A stretch of DNA of 64,000 nucleotides, from the NCBI RefSeq assembly GCF_023091745.1, contig NC_068911.1, positions 157,838,004 to 157,902,003 of the forward strand, given 5' to 3'. Numbering within the stretch: position 1 is the first letter of the stretch; every line of letters starts with the position of its first letter. This document shows, piece by piece, positions 1 through 12,283 of this stretch. This DNA is from Budorcas taxicolor. Taxonomy: Eukaryota; Chordata; Mammalia; Artiodactyla; Bovidae. The notes beneath the pieces were generated by a model. That model was not told the DNA's origin, ran no database searches, and saw only the letters and a list, made by a program, of their open reading frames with translations. The translations under genes were made by a program, and so were the position numbers.

Positions 1-295
1 ATCATGAGTCTCACTTCTCACAGGGGAAAAGCAGAAGGGGAGGAGAAGGTGTTCAGTGGGAAAGCCCATCAGCTTTTAAAATGCCTTTATCTGGATTGAA
101 CAGAATACTGATATGTTAACCAAACTTTCCTCAAGAAGCCCCTGCCAGCAGGGGTGGACAACTAGAAGTCCTTCTTGATGCCCTTCCTTGTAGTCAGGAT
201 GCCTTCTGAAACTTCCAGCTCCCAGCCAAGTGCTTCTTATAATTTGACTCCAAGAGGACCAGGAACGTTGACCATATATATGGTCACTGATACGT

Positions 296-375
296 CTCCT
301 GAATTGAGACTATGCTGGGCTCATAGCAGGCTCTCAATAAGTGTTTATTAAATGAATGAGTGATTGAATGAACAG
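296..375 (+). repeat. L2/MIR-like 3' tail
   Basis: A short stretch reads as a degraded 'cctggcacatagtaggctc' segment followed by a TGAATGA-type tail. Such tails are typical of old L2 or MIR 3' ends. It is too short and divergent for me to choose the family. Confidence 0.4.
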
Positions 376-1314
376 CCAGAACTGATACATATGTGATCTT
401 TTTTTAAGGAGCTCAGCCTACCAGTGAAGGCAGACACACCAAGATAAAATCATCAGCATACTATCTGATTATGTGTTAATTAACGTTGTTAATTTATTAA
501 TCAAATATGTAATCTTTATATTATCATAATAATCATTGTTCATTAAAACATTAATGATTATTAGCATCATCATAATAATGATTACTCTGGTTGTTATTAT
601 TTTACATTAATTCATAACAATGTGTAGAATGCTTGGGGAAGGTACAGAAAGGAACTATTGATTCTGAGGGGTGGAGGGCCTGGTACTGTGGAGGCAGTGG
701 GGTTGGTGTAGAGGCAGAGATGGGGTGTGTACATGGGGTTGTGGAGCACAGCAGAATTCAGGACTAGTAGAGTTTCACGCAAAAGACTTTGGCTTAAAAG
801 AATTTGACCCAATGGATTTTTCCCCATCCTTTAAGTCTTCGGTTTTTAATCTAAAAGGACAATCCGACACTGTTTTATCTTGGTTGGATTTTGTCAGTCA
901 ATGTGTTTCATTTAACAGTAATGATATATTTAGGAAATGGTTACGACCACCCCCGCCCCGCCCCGGCAAATTCCCTTTCTTGGGTAAGACTTGAGTCAGG
1001 TAATAGATGAAGTTTCTTTTCACCGACCTCACAGGCTGTTCACGCTCTGCTTCCTGCTTCCTGTCCACCTACATCTCAGTCCTCTCCTCCCCACCTAGAC
1101 CACTTACAGTTGCTGAAAAAACTTCTGTGAGACTCTGTGCCTTCTCCCCTCCCATCCCCCATCCCCCTCACCTGGCTGTTTCCCACTCAGCTCCCAGAGG
1201 CCAGCTTACCTTTCACTACCTCCAGGAAGGTTTCAACTGACCGACTCAAGTTCATGTTTCTTCTCTATGCTCCCAGTGCTGTGTCCCTCTGTCCCCAGAT
1301 ATCTGACCTCTACC
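376..1314. other. unique AT-rich DNA, no gene seen
   Basis: Positions 470-605 are almost purely A/T with many TTAAT and ATAAT motifs. Positions 1000-1300 are pyrimidine-rich. Short open frames here have no recognisable domain, splice context or Kozak start. Confidence 0.6.
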
Positions 1315-1425
1315 TAATTCACAGGAGGGCAGGTGATCTGTTCTCCTCACCACTGTGAATCACCCGCATTTATCACGGGGCCTGCGCATCTCAGCACTCA
1401 GTCATTGCTTGTGGAGGAAATGACT
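1315..1425 (+). repeat. L2 LINE 3' end fragment
   Basis: The order 'aggagggcagg', then a 'cctggcgcatctcagcactcag'-like run with mismatches, then a TGGAGGAAATGAC-like tail follows the L2 3' consensus (gagggcaggg, cctggcacatagtagg, ttgaatgaatga). It is diverged, as expected for a mammal-wide repeat. Confidence 0.45.
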
Positions 1426-1930
1426 GCATCTGTGTTTTCTCCTTTCCGTCTGGCACATTGCATGATCAGGACCTGGGTGGATGTATCTGAATATGCAAGG
1501 TTCACTCCATCAGCCCACACCCAGAACCCAGCTGTGTATGTCTTTGTTCAGACACAAGCATAAAAAACAAGGAGTAAGAGAGACAATCTTTGCTTTGTTA
1601 ATAAAGTCAGTGGAAACCTTGTGCGCTTCAAGAAATGCATTCTTCCTCCTCCTCTGGCCTTTTGAATGTGTTTCCCCTGGGATACAAGTGAAATGTTTTG
1701 TGTCTCAGTGGAACAGTGAACAGGGATAATCCACCATAGAAAGGAAATGCATTGCTGGCTCAACAACTGACTCCCATCTCAGTGACTTGCCCCTCTGCTC
1801 ATAAATAGAATTTTTGGGAGATGTAACACAAGACAAAGAAGGAACTGAGGTTACTAGGTACCTGTTGTGTATCATGCTGGGAATTCAAATATTAGAAGGT
1901 AGTAGTGATAAGAGACCTCAAAAATACCTT
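1426..1930. other. unique DNA, no gene seen
   Basis: I see neither a repeat family nor a plausible exon here. The short open frames on both strands overlap one another and carry no domain. Confidence 0.5.
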
Positions 1931-2133
1931 GTGTGCGTGCTCAGTCATGTCTGACTCTTTGAGACCCCACGGACTATAGCCCGCCAGGCTCCTCTGTCCA
2001 TGGGATTGCCCAGGCAAGAATACTGCAGTGGGTTGTTATTTCCTCCTCCAGGGGATCTTCCCCATCCAGGGACTGAATCCTCGTCTCCTGCATTGGTAGG
2101 CAGATTCTTTACCACTGACCACCTGGGAAGCCC
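1931..2133 (-). mobile_element. Bov-tA SINE
   Basis: On the minus strand it runs from the tRNA-Glu-derived head (cttcccaggtggtc at 2133) to the BovA body and the 'gagtcagacatgactgagc' 3' end near 1940. The B-box region reads as ggattcagtccctgg. No clear TSD was found. Confidence 0.9.
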
Positions 2134-2494
2134 GACTTTACTGCAGAGTTATAAACTGCCAGCTTGTGAAGCATGAGCCACAACTTGGTGGCTGTTTGCA
2201 GCCAATGAAGTGGGCCTGGCTGGAACAAAGAGATCTGATCATTCCACTTCCAGCTGTTGTTTCCATGCAACAGATTCAGAAAATGTTCACGATACTAAAT
2301 ACAGAATCAGAAAACCAGGCTACCCTGCTCACCTCAGCCAAGCTTTAGATGTTGCATCTGGTAGAACTTAAAGAGAGCAGCTATGGTATTGCCTTTTAAG
2401 CCCAATAATGTCAAAACAGTGAAGTTTTAGAGGTACACAAGGTGATTGAAGACAATCTTTTAAAAGTCGTTCTTTATTTGCACTTTTTGGATGT
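2134..2494. other. unique DNA, no gene seen
   Basis: This stretch between a Bov-tA SINE and an old L1 relic has no recognisable repeat, exon or RNA. Confidence 0.5.
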
Positions 2495-3515
2495 TTATCT
2501 CAGAGAAATGAGTTGACTTCTCACAATAATATGTATAAAATATGTATGGAAATTTATATCAGTTTTGTTCATAATGGACTCATACTGAAAGTAACCCAAG
2601 TGTCCTTTAATGGGTGTGTGATTGAACTGACTAGGGTGTATCCATACTATGCATACTGGTCAGTACATGGGTTTGAACTCAAGGTGCCTATGACATCTTG
2701 GGTGAATCTTTGGGAGTTATGCTGAAAGAACAGATTTGGTCACAGAGGGTTACATGATACATGATGTCATTTGTAATTCTTTTTTTTTTTTTAAGAATTT
2801 TTATTTATTTGTTTTTGGCTGTGCTGGATCTTTGCTGCTGCACAGGCTTTCATTAGTTGCAGCAAGCAGGGGCTACTTTTCAGCTGCAGTGCTCAGGCCT
2901 CTCATTGTGGTGGCTTCTTGTTGCAGAGCGTGGATTTTAGGGCATGCTGGCTTCAGTAGTTATGGCATGAGGGCTCAGTAGTTGCAGTTCCAGGACTCTA
3001 GAGCACAGGCTCAATAGTTGTGGGGCCTGGGCTCGGTTGCTCTTGGACATATGGGGTCTTCCCAGATCAGGGATCACACCTGTGTCTCCTGCACTGGCAG
3101 ATGGACCCTTTACCTGTTTGTGTGGAATTCTTGAAATGACAACATTGTAGAGATTGAGCACAGCTTGGCAGTTGCCAGAGATGGAAGATGGAAGCAGATG
3201 TAGCAGATGTGGCTGGAGAGGAGCAGTGGGAGGAAAACTCATGGTGAGGGAATGGCCCCTGTATCTTCACCAGTGATGACATTGCATAGGATTTCCCTTC
3301 CCCACTGCAATGCACACACGAGTGCTTAAGGCAATGCTGATGAAATCCGAATGAGCTCCGCAGATCATGCTGGTGTCAGTTTCCTGGTTTGGATATTGTT
3401 CTCTTGTGCAGGATACTGTCATTGTGGGAGGCTGGAGTATGTGGGATCTCTCTGTACATTTTTCTTTTGCAACTTCCTCTGAATCTGTGATTATTTCAGA
3501 ACAAAAACTTATAAG
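2495..3515 (+). mobile_element. ancient L1M 3' fragment, split by a SINE
   Basis: The left part (2495-2781) follows the end of an old L1 ORF2: 'cataatggactcatactg', 'acccaagtgtcctttaa', 'ggtgtatccatactatg'. The right part (3126-3515) continues with 'ttgaaatgacaacattgtag', 'gtcagtttcctggttt', 'tctctgtacatttttc' and a terminal AAAACTTATAAG. The two halves join in order across the CHR SINE, so they are one insertion interrupted later. It has many indels and no usable reading frame. Confidence 0.65.
2782..3125 (-). mobile_element. CHR-type tRNA-Glu SINE
   Basis: On the plus strand a T-run is followed by 'ggctgtgctggatctttgc', 'gtggcttcttgttgcagagc' and 'cttcccagatcagggatc', the reverse complement of a CHR-family SINE with its tRNA-like head at the right. 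An imperfect 7-bp duplication (aattctt, 2775-2781 and 3126-3132) flanks it. It interrupts an older L1M. Confidence 0.7.
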
Positions 3516-4050
3516 AAATCATTTTCCCAACTGCGGTTGCTAAAATTTCAGTGGAATTTAAGGAAGTGAAACTCAAGTCCTTACTGTATGTTATTGTTCT
3601 TTTGTACTCCTTTTGCTGTAGGTTATTTTTAGAAGTTTTAGATGGATTGAGAAATATACATGATAAATTGTGACATTATTGGATGTTTATGGATATACAG
3701 TGAGGGAGTTACTTGATCTATTTACACCCCAAACTGAACAACTGCAAAATCCCACAGATTGTAACCATTATAGTCAGGTTTGCTATAATTTGCAACTCTC
3801 ATGGTGGAAGGGTTTGGTGAATCCTATGTACCATCTTGTATCTTCTTGAAACTTTGGTGCTCACCACACTGCTGGTATGTGCATCTGGTATTTAACCCCT
3901 CTTGGCTTGTTTTGCTGTTCATTACGTATTACAAATACCCTTTCCTCAGGCGCGCTGTGAGACACCATGATCATGAACTGTGTCAACATCTAATAGATAG
4001 CATGGAAATGTGATGAGTGGGAGTAATGTCTGTGGGATGTCCTCAATTGT
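3516..4050. other. unique DNA, no gene seen
   Basis: AT-rich sequence without a recognisable repeat. The 70-residue frame at 3801-4013 has no domain and is judged random. Confidence 0.5.
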
Positions 4051-4058
4051 ATTGAAAA

Positions 4059-4214
4059 GTGAAAGTGAAACAGGCTCCTCTGTCCATGGAACTCTCCAGG
4101 CAAGAATACTGGAGTGGGATGCTATTCCCTTCTCCAGGGGATCTTCTTGACCCAGTGATCGAACCCAGTTCTCCCGCACTGCAAGCAGATACTTTACCAT
4201 CTGAGCCACCAGGG
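4059..4214 (-). mobile_element. Bov-tA SINE with internal deletion
   Basis: The 3' end (gtgaaagtgaaa) jumps straight to 'caggctcctctgtccatgg', so about 45 bases of the usual 3' body are missing. The tRNA-like head is at 4190-4214. Flanks show an 8-bp TSD, attgaaaa, at 4051-4058 and 4215-4222. Confidence 0.88.
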
Positions 4215-4222
4215 ATTGAAAA

Positions 4223-7200
4223 CTGAATCAAGGTATTTTCTCATATAGTGACAGAAAAACCAAACCAAACTGAATCAAGCGAAAAGGAAAATGCATTATC
4301 TCATGTAATGAAAAGTCAAGGAGCATGCTTTTTGGCTTCAGCGTGTTTCTCTCCATTTCTCAACTCTACTTTTTCCAAATTGGCTCCATCAGCAATAGGG
4401 TTCTTAACTTGGGGGTACAAGGAGACTACAGCCTTCTCAACCTCACTCCTAATTAGAAGTCCAGCTGAACAGTCTTTCAGGATAGTTTCCAATGGAAGTC
4501 CAAGTACACTCCTTCTCTGGCTATCCTGAGTTATGTCCCCATCTCTGAGCCAACCACTGGGAAGAAAAGTACTGACTGCTCTAACCTAAGGTCACGTGCT
4601 TTGCCCTTGCATCCCATACTGAGGCCTCACACAAACCTTGCAAACTAAGAGTTGGAGGAGGTAGTTCCATCAAAGCAGGAGGCATTTCTGAAGTTTGGCA
4701 GTGAAGCACCAATTATCACTTATACAGTTTTAGAGACTCCCACTTCTGTTTTGTGATGGGCTTATACTGGGGGCAAGTGGATCGTTATGAAGCTTTGGAG
4801 TGGGCACTGGAGATCTGATTATTAGTGGTTTCTTTCTCACAGCAAGATAGCACGGATGTAAATAAAAGATTTATTATTTGACATGCCATTAATGTTAGGA
4901 TAGCTTATTTGTCCTACGACTCACTTGTTTTAGTGTTCATAAATAAGTTTATAGTGTTTTTCATTTTGCTGGTTCAAACTGCATCAGTGGAATTTACAAA
5001 CTGTGCAACAGTGCTGGGGAACTAATTGGTTTTGGTGTATATTCACAGTAACTTCATTATCTGTGTCCTCCTCAGGAGAAATCCTTAATTCAGCTTCCTA
5101 ATTTCCTTGCTACAATGCATTGATGGTTTGAATCATCAAAAAGTATGATTCTGAGTGTCGACCGTGGACCCTCGGCAGAGTCCTATTTTCACCGTATTTC
5201 TGTGAATGACCCCAGAAACTTTGGTGATGTGGTACATGTTTTCAGGACCTCTTGGGAGTGGCAGGGTATCACTCTGTGCTTCTTCCCTTAATTGTAGTTC
5301 CTTTCTCCAAAGAATCATGTAAGAAACTCCTATTCAAGGTAGGCTTTCTTGCCCAGCATTATGGCATTCATTCATATTACAGACAGGTTCTGTTTCCTAA
5401 AGGCATTCCTTCTGTTGATCTCATACTTTGGATTTTCCACCAACTCAGATGCACTCCTCAGTTCTGTTTCTGGAAATCACTCGCCTCTCTGGCTTAGTTC
5501 ATATTTTCAGCCTGTTCTTTCTTGACTCTCATCACATCATAAGCTTGACTCTCATCACAATGATTTTATTGTCTTACCCACTTAATTATTTGCTCATCAT
5601 ATCCCCTTAAGATGACTATTTTCATCATAACCCACCAGGATGACTACTTCTTGGTACCTTGAACTCTTTCTGTAAAGCCTCATCTCTTGAGATCAAGCTG
5701 CCTGGACCTCAGCTCTCACTTGCCCTCTTGTCTATACCCTTCTATGAATTTTTCTCTATACTGTAGCTAAAGTGAAAATTTGAAAACATACATTCAATAA
5801 GGTTCAATAATCTGTCCTCTTCCTCACAGCCCACTAAAAATCTTCCTTTTTCTTGGGTCTAGGGAGTGTTTCTGGTTGCTTAGCATGGGGACCTGAGTTT
5901 TCTCTGTGTTTTCAGAGCAGAGAAGAACTGGCAAAGTTACAAGGTAGAAACTTGGGTGAGGCATGCCAGGAATACATAAATTCACAGCAAATCAAGTGGA
6001 CACCACACAGACAGCTGAGCTAAAGTCTTTTTCAGGTACTCTGTGCAGGAGATCACTCACAGGGTAAGGAAAGTCCACCACCCAGAGGCAAAGAGGACTA
6101 TCAACTGCCTCTTTTAGGGTAGAGACCCCTACGGAGGTCGGTCCGCATAAGAGTGGCAACATTTGGGAACTATTTAATAGCTACATGAAGGACCTTGATG
6201 GAATAGAGGTCACTTGATTAAGGAGAAGCTATCCCCTGCTCAGCCAGGAGAGAGAGGCTTGTCTTGTCACCACCTCCTTTTCCTCTTCATCCCAACACAA
6301 TGGAGTGGCTCACCCTAGAAGAGGGCAGAGTAAGAGGGGGTTCGAAAGCAGCCCCCTCCTCTGACTTGCAGCCCCCTTCTCCCAGCAGTTCCCTGACCAG
6401 TCTTACTCACAAGCTGCTAGAGTCTTGACTCTTTATTGATGAAAATAAGACCTTTCAAAGAAGTGAAATTGAGTGGAAAATTACTGAATCTTGCCAAGGT
6501 GTCGTTAAAGTACACAGTGGAAAAGGTAAAATGAATACAGTCCAATTAGAGAACAGTTACTGGAACAAAACGAGATCTTTTCATGCTTAGACTCCAAGTT
6601 GAAACTGCTCCATACACTAGTTAGAGATCCATGGGCAGATATTTTAACATCAGAAGACTACTTTTTCTAAAATGATCATTTAATCATATTATTTCCAAGC
6701 TAAAAAAAAAAAGAGAGAGAGAGAAGCCAAAACTTACTTTGCCAAAAAAATACAAATTAGATATTTGTTCTGAAATTTTTCATCTTCATGAAAAATTTTT
6801 CATCTTTCATGATTTTGGAATGCATCTCCAATATTTTCCAAAATCTATTTAATTTAAAATAAGCTTATTAGATACAAGTTTTTTTTTTGGTGTGTGTGTG
6901 TGTGGCAAGTGAACTCAGATACTCTTGAAAAACTGATGAGGATATATGTTATACCTTTTAAAAAGTTTGGAATATTATAAAATGATTTATACTTGGTATT
7001 TTGGATTTGCATTTGCATGTTATTTTATATGATGCATTGAAAAAGAAAGCTAGTATACGTTATACATCCCATGAAGGTATCAATTTTCTGAAAATATTCG
7101 GTTCACGGAGAAAAGTCACACCAAGTAAAGTTAAGTAAAATAAATTGAAGGAGAAGAAAACAATTACACAAAAATAGAGACTATTGCATTTGCTTGATGG

Positions 7201-7259
7201 ATTGGCCAGGACTGTGATACTGAGCTAGAATACAGATGTTTGGAATCTGGAGAGCCAAG
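4223..7259. other. about 3 kb of unique DNA, no gene seen
   Basis: I see no exon or RNA gene. Positions 5930-6440 are more GC-rich and contain a purine- and C-rich block ending in an antisense TTTATT. They could be an old LTR that I cannot name. A short (GA)n run sits at 6713-6724 and a (TG)n run near 6892-6904. Confidence 0.5.
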
Positions 7260-7392
7260 AAGTTCCCCTGGAGAAAGGAATGGCAATCCACTCCAGTATT
7301 CTTGCCTTGAGAACTCCATGGACAGAGGAGCCTGGTGGGCTACAGTTCATAGGGTCACAAAGAGTAGGATACGACTGAGTGACAGTCACTTT
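7260..7392 (+). mobile_element. Bov-tA SINE, 5'-truncated
   Basis: It starts inside the body at 'cccctggagaaaggaatgg', continues through 'ggacagaggagcctggtggg' and ends in 'gactgagtgacagtcacttt'. The tRNA-like head is absent. Confidence 0.88.
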
Positions 7393-8154
7393 CATTATCT
7401 TATGGACCTATTATTTACCCAGTATTGTACTGGTCACCATGTGAGAAAGAAGCAAGGTTGGATATCTGATCTGTTACTGTGAGAAACTTAAAGTCTGAAA
7501 AGATCTGAAATGGTTGTGGTGTGATCCAGCAGTGATCTGCAATTTGGGGAAAGGGATAAGTCACTGTGGCTGTGCCCTGTGGGTTGTGTTGTCCCAGAAA
7601 GTTGAATCAGGTTGGATACCACAAGAAGGGAAGGATGGAGAAGTGGAGGATGGCCAGTTGTGGCTCATGGTGGCTAAGAGATACATGAATACCAGCAACC
7701 AAACAAAAAATAGTTCATTGGAAACCTTGAGGATTAAGAGGCAATACAGTGGGGAGAAAGGGGTTATCTGAAAAAGAAATGAAGGAAGGGTAGAGAGATT
7801 AGAGTTTTTAGGAGATTGACTGATAAGTAGAAGTGGCATCTAAGTGTCTTTTAGAGATAAATATTATTTTTCAGATTATGAATATTCTTATTTGTATCTG
7901 CTCAAATATTAATTTGCTCATTTATAATAAGATGAGGATGAAAAAACTAAAAGAAAAACAAGATAAAAATAGCACAGAATCACTTCTCTGATCAAGAGCA
8001 ATACTTTGCAATTAATTCAGCAGAATTGATTCTTAATTTGAAAATATTCATATGGGTTTTTTTTTTGAATTTCACTAATTTTTTTTTTATTGAAACAGTC
8101 TATGGCCTTAAAAGTCTATTTTATTTTTTATTCATTTATTTTTTCATTGTCTTA
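7393..8154. other. unique DNA, no gene seen
   Basis: The overlapping frames at 7514-7771 (+) and 7561-7839 (-) show no domain or splice context. The sequence becomes very AT-rich from 7850 onward. Confidence 0.5.
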
Positions 8155-8548
8155 AGTTTTTTTTTTTTTTTTTTACTTTACAATATTGTATTGGTTTTGC
8201 CATACATTGACATGAATCCGCCACGGGTGAACATGAGTTCCCAATCCTGAACCCCCCTCCCACCACTCTCCCCATATCATCTCTCTGGGTCATCTCGGTG
8301 CACCAGCCCCAAGCATCCTGTATCCTGTATCGAACCTAGACTGGCGATTCATTTCTTACATGATAGTATACATGTTTCAATGCCATTCTCCCAAATCATC
8401 CCACCCTCTCCCTCTCCCACAGAGTCCAAAAGTCTGTTCTATATCTGTGTCTCTTTTGCTGTCTCGCATAAAGGGTTATCATTACCATCTTTCTAAATTC
8501 CATATATATGTGTTAGCATACTGTATTGGTGTTTTTCTTTCTGGCTTA
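8155..8548 (-). mobile_element. L1-BT 3' UTR fragment, diverged
   Basis: On the plus strand a T-tract is followed by 'caccagccccaagcatcctg', 'tagactggcgattcatttc' and 'ggcttactt'. This matches the antisense 3' end of the two young L1-BT copies at 27.7 kb and 52.3 kb but is more diverged, so it is probably an older insertion. It includes little or none of ORF2. Confidence 0.8.
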
Positions 8549-10814
8549 CTTGGTTTTAAAGTTTAGATATTTTTGCATATATAGTAGCTAAATGAGAACC
8601 TTAGTTTTCCCCTGGTGATTTGATTGTTTCATTCCAGTGTCTCAGCCCCTGAACGATTTATTCTTTACTCAAAGAATTGCTCATTATTTTAATAATAACA
8701 TTGGAAGAGAAATTGGAAAACATGCATTTAAAGATATGTTTTCAGATTAAAAAGAAAATAATTTTGGTGGAAAAAAACCAAAAAACAAAACAAGACCCAC
8801 ATTCTGCCCTCAAAAGTTTACAGTGAATAGTCCATTTCTCTTTTATAACACTTGATATCAAATAATAGACACACACACACAAAAAGAACCAAAGAATATA
8901 GAGGAGTTAATGACAAAAAGCTGGTTTCCTATCCACCTTGCCTCACCCCATTAACCAGATGTAACTCCTTTCAGCATTCCTATTTTAGTTCTTTTGGGAG
9001 CCTACTTATCACTACTTCACACTAATATGATTACCCTCTAACTTCTTGGTTTTTCAGCTCCTCCAAGTGAAAGATGAGGCCATCACCCATTACTCTCCTT
9101 TTCCCTCTTCTTATTTTAATCCCAGGTCCTTACTCAGGATAACAACTAACTTTTATAATCTCACATAGAATTTTTTTAGCTCCTTATTTGTTGAATATTT
9201 ATTGAAAAATGAAATGTGCCACAGACTGGGCTAGATGTTAGGCAATGCTTCTTGGATTTTTTTTTTTTTTTCCCCAAATAGCAATGATCGCTGAGTTAAT
9301 ATTATTATGCTCGTTTTCCAGAGAGTGCTGAAGTTTAGAAACTGATTTCTAATAATTCTGTAACTTGCGGACTTTCTCTTTGTTACCTGCTAATTTTAAA
9401 ATAAAACATTTAATCTACTTATCTTGCTCCACTGATGTTTGACACCTCATCAAAGAAGCTGAACATATCAACACTCCCAACCCTCCTTTCAACTTTGCTC
9501 CCACTTCTATCTTCTAAATTCTGTTGATGATACTTGGGAGAGGGGGTCATACTAAAAGTATTTCACAACTAGCAGGGTCATCTTACTAGCTGAAGGCTGG
9601 ACCTTTCAGTTTCAGTCCTTTATATTGTTTGCCTGTTCTCTCATTCCATCCCCTCCTGCCATGTCCTTTGCCATTTGGTTTCTTTAGTGAAGAGTGCCAT
9701 AAATGTTGCAATAATAGGCTAGACTCATGTAGAGCTTCAGATGGCTCTGCATAGATGAGCTGCATAAAGGATGATTGCATAGTGCTGCATAAAGGAACTC
9801 TCTAAGGAGCTGTATGAGATTAGGATTTTAAATCACTACACAGTTTTAAATATACCTAGTAAATGATGGAGCTAAAATTAAAAACCCAGGTAATCTGGCT
9901 ATAGTGTCATGTTCTTAAACTATTTATATATTTACTGTTAAATATAGTGAAATGTATCAAATATTTAAATTAAATATGGTAAAATATGTATGTATATATG
10001 TGCTTAATTTCACATTTCAATAGCTAGAGTTTGCTTTTATAATTTTCTAAGTAATTTATTTTGTTCCTCTATTCATTTATTTCTCTCAGCTCAGAGATTT
10101 ATTTATCTTGGGCTTTTCCTTTCATGTTTCTAGTTTTCTTCATATGCTTATCCTTGATCATTATTTGTCCTCCTGTATTGAAGAAGGACGACCTGGTCAA
10201 GTGTCTAAGTAACCAGCCTGGGCCACCTTGCTTTAGCAGACCTAGAGTTGTGTTCTGTAGGCTGATTTCAAACTGTAAATATGAGTGGGGCTGCTTGACA
10301 ACCAGAATTTGCTCTGTGTGGGCAGGAGAGGAGCTGGGTGTTAAGCTGAGGGCTTTACCCTGGGGTCCACTGTGGTTTTCTGTGTGTGGGATGGTACCCT
10401 GGGCTAAACTGGTCACAGGCAACATTGAGTGAGTAGCCAGCTAGGTATTTAGGCTCATTTTCTGCTTCTTCTCTCTTCTTCAGCATGTCCTTGTCCACAG
10501 AGAAGCCACCTACTCCAAGGCAACCACTTCAATATACTTTCATACTTCTGAACTTTATTGAAGACTCATGTCAATTGATACTGTCTCCTTTTATTATTTT
10601 ATATTTATTCTGAGAGGTGAGGGCCTGAGTACTTTTCTTTCTGTCCTCCATATTAGCATATGACAAAGAGGCTGGCATGGTAGCTAAGTGAGTCAACCTA
10701 TGGTAATTTCCATTCAAGGGTTGTTGGTAACACTACATCCTAGTTTTTTCCTTTACTGAGTTTACATGCTGATTTGAAGTTAGAGATGTTTCTAGTGTCA
10801 TTGTAGATGGAACT
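8549..10814. other. about 2.3 kb AT-rich DNA, no gene seen
   Basis: It holds short A/T runs, a (CA)n at 8870-8880, and a possible MIR remnant near 9305-9350 (minus). The 123-residue frame at 10061-10432 is hydrophobic at its start, but it has no homology I recognise and is overlapped by a similar-length frame on the other strand. Confidence 0.5.
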
Positions 10815-10895
10815 GCCCTCAGTGAGGTTAAATAAGCCACCCTATAATCACACAGCCAGCACCACAGCCAGGATTTGAATCCATGTTATTCGGGA
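10815..10895 (-). repeat. MIR SINE fragment
   Basis: The plus strand reads 'gaggttaaataagccaccc', 'atcacacagccagc' and 'ccaggatttgaatccatg', the reverse complement of the MIR core (gttactta, gctgtgtgac, gggttcgaat). Confidence 0.65.
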
Positions 10896-11075
10896 TCTTT
10901 GTTGCTTCACTTTTTATTATAATCTTCAAACTGTTCTGTCCTTGGTTTATAATTAGCATTAGTCATTGGGCTGAAAATATGCCACATAGCTCCTGGAGAG
11001 TTTTGGTTCTCCATTATTATATTAATAAGAAAATGCTATTTAATCATTTTAGATAGAGCTAATATGCACTATATG

Positions 11076-11292
11076 GGCTTCCCAGCTGGTGCTAGGGGTA
11101 AAGAACCTGCCTGCCAGTGCAACAGACATAAAAGACATGAGTTTGATCCCAAAGCTGGGAAGATGCCCTGGAGGAGGGCATGGCAACCCATTCTAGTATT
11201 CTTGCCTAGAGAACCCCAAGGAGCAAGGAGCATGGCGGGCCACAGTCCATAGGATTGCAGAGTCAGGCATGACTGAAGTGACTTGGCAAGCA
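11076..11292 (+). mobile_element. Bov-tA SINE
   Basis: Nearly full length, from the tRNA-like head (gggcttcccagctggtgc) to 'catgactgaagtgacttgg'. The B-box region (agtttgatccc) is recognisable. Flanking AT-rich sequence makes the TSD ambiguous. Confidence 0.9.
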
Positions 11293-11384
11293 TGCCCGTG
11301 TGCTATATATATCAATCTATATATATTAATTATATATATAATCTGCAAAAACAATAATAATAGTGTTTAGAAAGAGATTTGGTT

Positions 11385-11650
11385 ATATCCATTCAGTCAG
11401 ACAACTGTTATTTTTGAGTATTGATTTTGTACCAAACACTGCATTGGAAGCTACATGTATGATAGTGAAAGAAGCAACATAACATTTCTGTCAGAGTTTG
11501 TAGTTTTGGAGGAGATGGTATTAAATAAACACACAATTATTTATATAAGCACATATTCAGATAAAAATGGGCTGTATGGATGATATAACCAGGGGGGCTG
11601 TGATACTCAAGAGATACTCTGGGGAGTGGGAGGGACATTTGGAAGGAAGG
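11385..11650 (+). repeat. old dispersed mammalian repeat, family not named
   Basis: The order 'ccattcagtcagacaactg', 'gtaccaaacactgcattgg' and 'gagtgggagggacatttgg' follows a common diverged mammalian repeat (attcaacaaatatttattg, tgtgccaggcactg, then the gain-of-weight block). I cannot assign it. A related fragment lies at 47106-47220. Confidence 0.35.
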
Positions 11651-11721
11651 AGGGTTTCCTATTTAAATACTGTGATCATGACCATCACTCTTACACCGAG
11701 AAAAAGACCAGCGTAATACAG

Positions 11722-11825
11722 TGGAAGAAGCTCTGATCTGGACAGTTGGGATGGGTGGTTATGGTTTGTACTGGTATAATTATTTGCTGTGTGTCTTTGG
11801 ATAATTCACTTCATTATAAGCTTCA
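11722..11825 (+). repeat. MIR SINE fragment, weak
   Basis: The segment 'agtggaagaagctctgatc' followed by 'ttgctgtgtgtctttggat' and 'aattcacttcatt' has the MIR order (ggttaagagc, gctgtgtgaccttgggc, aagttactta). It is strongly diverged. Confidence 0.45.
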
Positions 11826-11849
11826 TAAGGAGGGACTTTCGTCTCTATT

Positions 11850-12250
11850 GATCACTGCCACTCCCCAGTGGTAACCACTAGTTTGTCCTCCATATCTGTC
11901 AAAATCCGTATATTTTTTCTTCTGTTCATTGGATTATTTTAGTGATAACATACAGTATTTGTCATTCTCTATCTGGTTTAACATAATACCTCCAGGTTCA
12001 ACCATGTTGGTGCAAATTTCATTTTTTTTTACAGATGAGTAGTATTCCATTGTGTATATCTATATATTGCATAATATATATTATATTGTTTTATATATAT
12101 ATATATGATATATATATAGTATAAATATATACTGGTTTGGGTAGCCATTCCTTCTCCAAAGGATCTTCCTGACCCAGCACAGAACCTGGGTCTCCTGCAT
12201 TATAGGCTGATTTTTTACTGTCTGATACACCAGGGAGGCTCTGATAATAA

Positions 12251-12283
<33 letters not shown>

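Noticed and set aside
671..994. 107-codon frame near the window start
   Set aside because: GT-rich sequence yields a Trp/Gly-rich run followed by unrelated sequence. No family or exon structure was found.
10061..10432. 123-codon frame with a hydrophobic N-terminus
   Set aside because: No homology that I recognise and no splice or promoter context. A 108-codon frame overlaps it on the opposite strand, as in random open sequence.
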